Positions 58,804 to 64,000 of a stretch of 64,000 nucleotides of DNA are shown piece after piece; position 1 is the stretch's first letter, and every line of letters starts with the position of its first letter. Both the position numbers and the translations under genes were made by a program. The notes below the pieces were generated by a model that saw only the letters and a program-made list of their open reading frames with translations, was not told the origin of the DNA and made no database searches. This stretch comes from a bacterium. Its GTDB lineage: Bacteria > Patescibacteria > Microgenomatia > Levybacterales > UBA12049. The stretch covers positions 62,001 through 126,000 of the forward strand of contig JAJYDJ010000004.1 in NCBI GenBank assembly GCA_021777565.1, in the 5' to 3' direction.

Positions 58804-60624
58804 ATGAGTGATACAAATACTTCTAAACCACATATAACCTTAGATTTATTAGCTCTTGCAAGGGAGCATGTTGACCAGGTAACAAATAGTATTTCTGCTA
58901 AAAAAGATTTTGTTGATACACAGATAACTTACTTAAGAAAACGTATTATACATGCCCGCGGAGACGACAGAGATCAATTCGAAGGAAGGTTGCTTCATGA
59001 GTTAGAAAATCAACGCATGATGGAAACTCAGATACAGTCTCCTTACTTTGTGCGCTGCGATGTTCACCTAGATGGAGAGCAACAAGCCAAAATTTGGTAC
59101 TTTGGTAAATTCCCATTTCTTTCAGAATCAATCTATTCATGGGTTACACCAGCGGCAACAATTCGCTTTGAATCACCTGGTAGATTTAGATACACAACCC
59201 CAGAAGGTGAAGACATTACTGGAGCATTGCTACGTAAAGATCAATTTCTGATTGTAAATAAGAAAATCCTTTTTATGGCGACTGAGAATAAAGAGCAACA
59301 AAGAAAGTTAGTGTACCAAGAGTACTTTTCTCAAAAGAAAGATAGTTTTGCGTTAACAGAAATTGTGGAACAAATGGAAAAGGCACAGGATACAATTATT
59401 CGAGCACACCACAGAGGATCATTTTTAATATCTGGCCCTGCTGGTTCAGGAAAGACTACTCTTGCACTTCATCGGGTCGCATTCTTAGTACAATCACCAG
59501 ATACATCCGCTTTATTCCCTGAAAAAGAAATAATTATTTTTGTTCAGGACAGAGTCACACAAGAGTACTTTGCGAAATTACTTCCATCACTTGGTATTTA
59601 TGATGTATCAATTACAACATTCGATCAATGGGCCATGAGCATTTTAGGGCTTACAAATGTGTCATATGCTATGAGATCTTCTACGTCACTTGGCGAACTT
59701 GAGCTAGATGCATATGAATTTGCTAAGTATCAGTCAATGAAAGAGATTAAAAGTTATCCAACGAATCTGTTAAGGGTATTCGATTATTTAGAACAATGTT
59801 ATGAAAAAGAATTCACTACTGAACAAAAAGAACTCTTTAAAAAACAAAAAAAAGCATTAATTCTAGATAGATTTGATCTAACACTTCTTTTGAAAGCTAC
59901 ATTAAAGACAAAAGATAAACTCACTATACAGAAGGAGAAGTTCACACGCACTGCAAGTGGCAAATATACAAAAAAACTGACTGATAAGGATGTTTCTTTT
60001 GCTCTTATGGTCATTGACGAAGCAGAAAATTATCTTCCAGAGCAGTTACAAATCTTCAAATCATGCAGCAATAAGCAAACTCAAGCGATCATTTATGTCG
60101 GTGATCTTGTCCAACAGACACTTCCATTCACGATTAAACAATGGGCTGACATTGAAGAAAAGTTTGACGATGAAAGGAAAGTAGTTCTTCAAAAGGTATA
60201 TAGAAATACTAAACAAATCCTTGAATATATTAAAAGCCATGAATATGAAGTTGTTATTCCAGAAGAAGCTCGTGGAGGCGAAATGGTTGAAGAAATCGCA
60301 GAATCAAAAGTTAAAGAGCTGATTATTAACAAGCATATCAAGGATACAAGTATTGGCATACTTGCACAGTCTGAACAATCCCTTGGTAAATATCGAAGGC
60401 TTCTGGATAGTTATAAAAATGTACATTGCTTCACTATCAATGAAGCTCAAGGAGTTGAATTCGACACAGTATTCCTGGTATCACCTCATAAGCCTGAGGA
60501 TAATACGCATCATACTCAAAACAATGAGTTAATTAAAGAAAGAGAAAAGGTTAATCGCGACCTATTATATGTTGCATACACACGAGCTATACAAAAGCTG
60601 TATATTGTAAAAGCTATATCATGA
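58804..60624 (+). CDS. HelD/UvrD-like superfamily I ATPase
   Basis: 606 residues. An N-terminal coiled coil (ARGDDRDQFEGRLLHELENQ) and a linker (YFVRCDVHLDGEQQAKIWYF) precede Walker A GPAGSGKTTLALHRVAFL. Walker B is LMVIDEAENYLPEQ, and later motifs are FTINEAQGVEFDTVFLV and LLYVAYTRAIQKLYIV. This order resembles HelD, which strips stalled RNA polymerase from DNA, rather than a processive helicase. It is unusual in a metabolic cluster and may protect transcription or sense damage. Confidence 0.75.
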   Translation: MSDTNTSKPHITLDLLALAREHVDQVTNSISAKKDFVDTQITYLRKRIIHARGDDRDQFEGRLLHELENQRMMETQIQSPYFVRCDVHLDGEQQAKIWYFGKFPFLSESIYSWVTPAATIRFESPGRFRYTTPEGEDITGALLRKDQFLIVNKKILFMATENKEQQRKLVYQEYFSQKKDSFALTEIVEQMEKAQDTIIRAHHRGSFLISGPAGSGKTTLALHRVAFLVQSPDTSALFPEKEIIIFVQDRVTQEYFAKLLPSLGIYDVSITTFDQWAMSILGLTNVSYAMRSSTSLGELELDAYEFAKYQSMKEIKSYPTNLLRVFDYLEQCYEKEFTTEQKELFKKQKKALILDRFDLTLLLKATLKTKDKLTIQKEKFTRTASGKYTKKLTDKDVSFALMVIDEAENYLPEQLQIFKSCSNKQTQAIIYVGDLVQQTLPFTIKQWADIEEKFDDERKVVLQKVYRNTKQILEYIKSHEYEVVIPEEARGGEMVEEIAESKVKELIINKHIKDTSIGILAQSEQSLGKYRRLLDSYKNVHCFTINEAQGVEFDTVFLVSPHKPEDNTHHTQNNELIKEREKVNRDLLYVAYTRAIQKLYIVKAIS

Positions 60625-60705
60625 ATGTTCTAGTAAATAGTTAGTTTTGAATAAGTATCTGTGCCTGCTGAAAAGTGTTATATAATCTAATACAATATAC
60701 CTGTA

Positions 60706-60739
60706 GGGTGTTCCATTCTGGGAACTCTCTGCGCACAGA
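60706..60739. other. Candidate right attachment site (attR) of the second island
   Basis: The segment ends TCTCTGCGCACAGA, close to tRNA-Arg 3' sequence TCTGGGCGCACAGA (44014-44027; nine bases GCGCACAGA identical). Its left part, GGGTGTTCCATTC, resembles the T arm GGGGGTTCGAATC with a small insertion between. It lies just past the last cargo gene. The match is imperfect, so the boundary is provisional. Confidence 0.4.
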
Positions 60740-60824
60740 AAGATTTTTTTACTCCTTTAATTTTGTGATCTAGATTATTGACGTGACAAATTTGTAACCT
60801 CATACTGAAGTAGCAATCGTATTC

Positions 60825-60929
60825 GCGCCCGTAGCTTATTTACAAGAGCGTGGTGTCTTTAAGCAAATGGGGAGCAATCCCTGTAGACAAAAAGGTACTG
60901 AGGAGAGAGTGCAAGGCTTTCCGGGCGCA
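60825..60929 (+). ncRNA. tRNA-like element with an aberrant central region
   Basis: A perfect 7-bp acceptor stem GCGCCCG/CGGGCGC with A at the discriminator position, D arm GCTT-ATTTACAA-GAGC, and a 5-bp T stem GAGAG/CTTTC with loop TGCAAGG. The middle (60850-60904, 55 nt) is far longer than an anticodon arm and variable loop and has only TGTCT/AGACA and GGG/CCC pairings. It may be a tRNA with an intron, a decayed tRNA-Arg, or a tRNA mimic. The rest of the 60625-60991 gap shows no gene. Confidence 0.45.
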
Positions 60930-60977
60930 TAAATTTACTTCAAGAAGCCTCCCTCTTTGCAATTTCTGAATTTCGAC

Positions 60978-60983
60978 TATACT
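60978..60983 (+). promoter_or_regulatory. -10 box TATACT, 8 nt before ATG 60992
   Basis: Leaderless-type spacing for the GT39-like gene. Confidence 0.5.
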
Positions 60984-60991
60984 AGTAGTAT

Positions 60992-62314
60992 ATGGCACTT
61001 CCATATCTCCCTATTTTATTTGAAAGTTTTTGGCGGGATGAAGCATTTTCCGTCCTGATAGCCAGACACCAACCACTTCAGATTATTCAACTCATGATGA
61101 AGGACCAGAGTCCGCCACTATACTTTTTACTCCTTCATTACTGGATGCAATGGTTTGGCATAGGAGAGGCACCAGTGAGAATGCTTTCATATATTTTATT
61201 TCTAGGAATTCTTGTTGCGACCTTTGTATTCTCCTGGAAAATTATGAAAACCATTCCTGGGAGGTTGGTATTTTTAGGTTTGTTGTATCTTAACCCATTT
61301 TTATTGCAGTATGCTTTTGAGGCAAGACCGTATGCGCTTTTTGCCTTTACGACCATCGTCGCAGCGGCAGCATTAGGGTTTAATCAGCTTTTTATTGCTA
61401 GTATTTTTCTTGCTCTTGGCATTCTTTCCCATAACTTCGCCGTCTTTGTTACCGCAGCTATTTTTGTCTGGTTTGTCTGGACAAGATACAAGACCTGGAA
61501 AACAAGTATCAAAGATTTCTTCTTACTTTTTACTCTTCCGGCGCTGACCTTTCTGGCATGGAGTGGTGCAATCTTTCAACAAGTGGCTAGGGTCAGTGCA
61601 AGTTTCTGGATCACTGAGAAGACGAGTGCCATGTATTACTATCTGTTTACGAGTTTTACCACCGGGTCTATTTGGTTTAAGACTCATGATATTCTCCAGT
61701 TCTTCTCAGTCACTCTATTAGTTCTGGGTGCTGCACCTCTTATTATGTCCTTTATCAAGAAAGAGACCATCAGTCCATGGACCAAACTTGCTGTCTGTAT
61801 TTCTCTTATTCCAATAATTTGTACCTATATCGTGTCTCACTTCAAAACCCCAATTTATTATGATCGTTACTTGATCGCGTCACTTCCTTTTGTATTTCTT
61901 TTGATGGCTCAAGGGATTGAGAAACTTATCAAAGAGGGAAGTATCGCGTGGAAAATATTCCTGTGCCTTTTTGTCTATGCGTATGCACTTAGTCTTCTAC
62001 TGGCATATCAGGATATTCAGCAAGCTTCTACCAAACCAGCCATCAACTGGGCAGTAGGGCAGGCGCTCCAAAGAGCAAAACCTCAAGACATGATCATCTC
62101 AGAAAGTGATCTTAACTTCCTTGAGACCAAATGGTACACACTCAACAACCCGTTACATATCAAAGCTCATATTGTCTCTCCATCAGGCACCATACCATAC
62201 TATATTGGGGCTGCAGCCATAGAGCCAGGAGACGTGATCAAGTCTATCCCACCACACACCACCGTTTGGGTTATTCAACAAAATGGCGGCTACCACAAGG
62301 AAGTAACGAAGTAA
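60992..62314 (+). CDS. GT39/ArnT-type membrane glycosyltransferase
   Basis: 440 residues with many hydrophobic helices. Near the N-terminus ESFWRDEAFSVLIAR carries the Asp-Glu pair of lipid-linked-sugar transferases, followed by QSPPLYFLLLHYW and FEARPYALF. This set is typical of the PMT/ArnT-like family that uses polyprenyl-phosphate sugars outside the membrane. The first transmembrane helix is short or missing compared with relatives, so the annotated start may be late, but TATACT lies 8 nt before ATG. Confidence 0.8.
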   Translation: MALPYLPILFESFWRDEAFSVLIARHQPLQIIQLMMKDQSPPLYFLLLHYWMQWFGIGEAPVRMLSYILFLGILVATFVFSWKIMKTIPGRLVFLGLLYLNPFLLQYAFEARPYALFAFTTIVAAAALGFNQLFIASIFLALGILSHNFAVFVTAAIFVWFVWTRYKTWKTSIKDFFLLFTLPALTFLAWSGAIFQQVARVSASFWITEKTSAMYYYLFTSFTTGSIWFKTHDILQFFSVTLLVLGAAPLIMSFIKKETISPWTKLAVCISLIPIICTYIVSHFKTPIYYDRYLIASLPFVFLLMAQGIEKLIKEGSIAWKIFLCLFVYAYALSLLLAYQDIQQASTKPAINWAVGQALQRAKPQDMIISESDLNFLETKWYTLNNPLHIKAHIVSPSGTIPYYIGAAAIEPGDVIKSIPPHTTVWVIQQNGGYHKEVTK

Positions 62315-62332
62315 AAGACTCTTTTAGTCTTT
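62312..62332. terminator. Bidirectional terminator hairpin between convergent genes
   Basis: AAAGACT-CTTTT-AGTCTTT forms a perfect 7-bp stem. The stop codons of both the GT39-like gene and ridA fall within it. Confidence 0.65.
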
Positions 62333-62701
62333 CTCTGCAATCATACTCATCTCAATTTTTGCACCAAGAGGAAGTTCCTTAACGCACACTGCTTCTCTAG
62401 CAGGGTAGGGAGCGGAGAAATAACTGCCATAGATGCGATTTATTTCACCATACAATGACATGTCAGTCATATAAATAGTAGCTTTTACAACATGCGAGAA
62501 TGATGATCCTGCAGCAGATAAAATCTCACTAAGATTATCCATAATCTGTCTCACTTGTTCCTCAGTAGTGCCTTCAAGCAGCTTACCATCAGGGGTCAGG
62601 TAGATGACTCCTTGAGTAAAAACCAAGTTGCCAGTTACTATTGCTTGTGAATGGGGACTCATACCAGGAAGAGGTGCTTTGCTAGTTTCAACCTTATGCA
62701 T
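62324..62701 (-). CDS. ridA: RidA-family enamine/imine deaminase
   Basis: 125 residues. The YjgF/RidA signatures are GNLVFTQGVIYLTPDGKLLE, then VKATIYMTDMSLYGEINRIY and APYPAREAVCVKELPLGAKI, with the conserved Arg in PAREAV. It hydrolyses reactive enamines from PLP enzymes. The Asn/Glu positions look standard. It shares a junction base with the DsbA-like gene and is probably co-transcribed. Confidence 0.92.
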   Translation of the reverse strand: MHKVETSKAPLPGMSPHSQAIVTGNLVFTQGVIYLTPDGKLLEGTTEEQVRQIMDNLSEILSAAGSSFSHVVKATIYMTDMSLYGEINRIYGSYFSAPYPAREAVCVKELPLGAKIEMSMIAEKD

Positions 62702-63537
62702 TATTTCTTCAGTTCTGCATCGATAGCAGCCTTGAATGCGTCATATGGCTGAGCACCTACGAGTGGTGTGCCATTGATAAAGAAGGTTGGTGTACCAGAC
62801 ACTCCTGCTTTTTGACCATCTTGATAGTCTGTCTGTGAGCGAGCATCGTCAGACTTGTTACTCAGACAGTTACTGAACTGTGTACCATCCATACCCAGAC
62901 TCGTTGCTGCTGCGGTCAGCTTATCAGTGGCATACAGAGATGTATCTGTCTCTGCTGGCTGATTCTGATACAACCAATCATGCATTGCCCAGAATTTGTT
63001 CTGATCTTGGGCACACTCAGCGGCATCAGCTGCCACATTGGAAGCTGGGCCAAGGAATGGGAATTGGCGGAAGTAGAATGCGATCTTGCCAGTGTCAATA
63101 TAATCTTTCTTGAGCTGTGGGTAGGTGTTGGTTGCAAATTGTTCACAGAATGGGCAACGGAAATCAGCAAATTCGATAACAACAACTTTTGCATTGGCAT
63201 TACCAAGTGCTGGGAAATGACCATTTGTCACATTTTGTTTTTGTGCAGGTGCTTGCTGACCAGCTGCTTGTGGATTTTGCCCAACGACTGATGGCTGTTG
63301 TGCTGCTTGCTGCGCTGTTGGCGCACCACCGTTTTGCATGTACTGGATTTGTGCACTCATGCGACCCAAGAAGAAGGCACCGACGATCATCCCAATAACC
63401 AAAAGTGGTGTGTAGTCAAAACTTTGTGGGAGCTTGAGTTTAGGGAAAGAAAAGCGCTTTTTGGTGACAACACTTACTTCTTCTGGAAGAGTCTCTGCAA
63501 CTGTTTCTTTTACTGGAGATTTTTTTCTCGCTGGCAT
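62701..63537 (-). CDS. Membrane-anchored DsbA/thioredoxin-fold oxidoreductase
   Basis: 278 residues from ATG 63537 (a frame also begins at 63552). One N-terminal transmembrane helix (YTPLLVIGMIVGAFFLGRM), a Gln/Ala-rich linker (GAPTAQQAAQQPSVVGQNPQ), then a DsbA-like domain with VVVIEFADFRCPFCEQFATN (CPFC active site) and VSGTPTFFINGTPL (cis-Pro). Probably oxidises or isomerises thiols in exported proteins. A second cysteine pair may form a structural disulfide. Confidence 0.9.
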   Translation of the reverse strand: MPARKKSPVKETVAETLPEEVSVVTKKRFSFPKLKLPQSFDYTPLLVIGMIVGAFFLGRMSAQIQYMQNGGAPTAQQAAQQPSVVGQNPQAAGQQAPAQKQNVTNGHFPALGNANAKVVVIEFADFRCPFCEQFATNTYPQLKKDYIDTGKIAFYFRQFPFLGPASNVAADAAECAQDQNKFWAMHDWLYQNQPAETDTSLYATDKLTAAATSLGMDGTQFSNCLSNKSDDARSQTDYQDGQKAGVSGTPTFFINGTPLVGAQPYDAFKAAIDAELKK

Positions 63538-63668
63538 AGATGTATGTAGCATAACAGTATTTTTTTCAAACTGTCAACTGCATCAAAATCGTACGAGTGG
63601 AAGCTGACTGTTTGCTGAATGGTATGTATTGAAAAACTACCAGAGTTGCATGAAAATATCTTATAATA

Positions 63669-63674
63669 TATAAT
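63669..63674 (+). promoter_or_regulatory. -10 box TATAAT, 8 nt before ATG 63683
   Basis: Two TATAAT boxes occur in tandem (63662-63667 and 63669-63674); the second has the closer, leaderless-type spacing. Confidence 0.5.
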
Positions 63675-63682
63675 CCGGTGAC

Positions 63683-64000
63683 ATGATAGAAGCCCCAATA
63701 TTCTCATTGAACTTGGGACCTCATAACCGTACAGAATCTAGAGCACAAGATAACGATACGCTTCAACAGGTCATCATGAACGTTGCCACCGGACGATATA
63801 GGCTTGGAATAGTTCGAGATGGAGAACTAGTACAACAAGTACGAGTCGGCCTTGGCGTCACGATCCCAGCAAATGAAGCAGGCTTAGAAGAAGTTCCATA
63901 CGGCCTCACATCTTTACAATTTCCACTCCAGAGAGATGGGGAACGTCTGGCTTTAATGGTTGATCTTGGCATAGCCGAAGCAGCTCTCCAGATGTACATC
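63683..64000 (+). CDS. Hypothetical protein, 3'-truncated by the window edge
   Basis: An open frame of 106 codons from ATG 63683 runs off the window. The visible part is beta-rich (TGRYRLGIVRDGELVQQVRV, then VPYGLTSLQFPLQRDGERLA) with no recognised motif. Support comes from the -10 box 8 nt upstream and the uninterrupted frame. The minus-strand frame over the same bases is probably a shadow. Confidence 0.6.
   Translation, partial: MIEAPIFSLNLGPHNRTESRAQDNDTLQQVIMNVATGRYRLGIVRDGELVQQVRVGLGVTIPANEAGLEEVPYGLTSLQFPLQRDGERLALMVDLGIAEAALQMYI

Noticed and set aside
60727..60752. Hairpin TCTG-CGCA-CAGA followed by T7 as a terminator for the HelD gene
   Set aside because: The stem is only 4 bp, and the segment is better explained as part of the candidate attR.
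63763..63999. 78-residue minus-strand frame at the right edge
   Set aside because: Opposes an uninterrupted plus-strand frame with a good promoter; composition suggests a shadow.
1..64000. CRISPR array or rRNA genes
   Set aside because: No regularly spaced repeats and no rRNA-like segments were seen; the three GTCCGGCAGCA copies are kilobases apart.

Overview
The window looks like a compact bacterial chromosome segment of the Patescibacteria/CPR type, possibly Microgenomates-like. This is an inference from gene content: genes abut or overlap, and TGA is an ordinary stop. The aspartyl-tRNA synthetase is the short archaeal type. A fatty-acid kinase/PlsY route is present with no fatty-acid synthesis genes in view. 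Large serine recombinases sit beside tRNA genes. Many genes have a TATAAT/TATACT box exactly 6 nt before the start codon, which suggests leaderless mRNAs. I cannot assign a genus.

Layout. Positions 1-14800 form an AT-rich accessory island. It holds a truncated HEPN gene, recombinase and HsdS relics, a nucleotidyltransferase-like gene, and an eight-gene unit (GT9, GT2, HD hydrolase, HIT/GalT-like protein, PLP decarboxylase, kinase-like protein, orphan RarA C-terminal domain, GT4) closed by a terminator. A restriction-modification cassette (Vsr fragment, PLD-type endonuclease, C5 methyltransferase) follows, bounded by 50-bp direct repeats. Then come an ApeA-like HEPN gene and a GIY-YIG gene. 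Positions 14850-43950 are mainly core genes: membrane and small proteins, MsrA/RadC/Ung, a MacAB-like exporter, MsrB/GreA, a Zn/Mn ABC transporter with a palindromic operator candidate, a DipZ-like thiol protein, lipid kinase/phosphatase, GltX, a D-Ala-D-Ala carboxypeptidase, AspS, RecJ, CCA transferase, tRNA-Gly, and PlsY-FakA-FakB-PlsY. A second HEPN paralogue sits beside tRNA-Gly.

Positions 43951 to about 60740 form a second AT-rich island integrated at tRNA-Arg(TCT). A large serine recombinase reads its last codons from the antisense strand of the tRNA. Next come small mobile-element proteins and two glycine-zipper membrane proteins. The island then carries what I regard as the most interesting system: a nucleotide-handling cluster (two paralogous nucleotidyltransferases, an alkaline-phosphatase-superfamily phosphodiesterase, a HIT/GalT-like protein, a phosphoribosyltransferase fusion, an aminoglycoside-phosphotransferase-like kinase, an NDK-like protein, an HD phosphohydrolase and a HelD-like ATPase). 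Core genes resume after a tRNA-like element at 60825: a GT39-type membrane glycosyltransferase, RidA, a DsbA-like protein and a gene running off the right edge.

Both islands encode a member of what looks like the same HIT/GalT-like family, an HD hydrolase and a phosphotransferase-fold protein. The second therefore looks like a nucleotide or nucleotide-conjugate pathway and the first like a glycosylated or decarboxylated relative of it. The chemistry, substrate and purpose (metabolite, signal, defence) are not readable from sequence alone.
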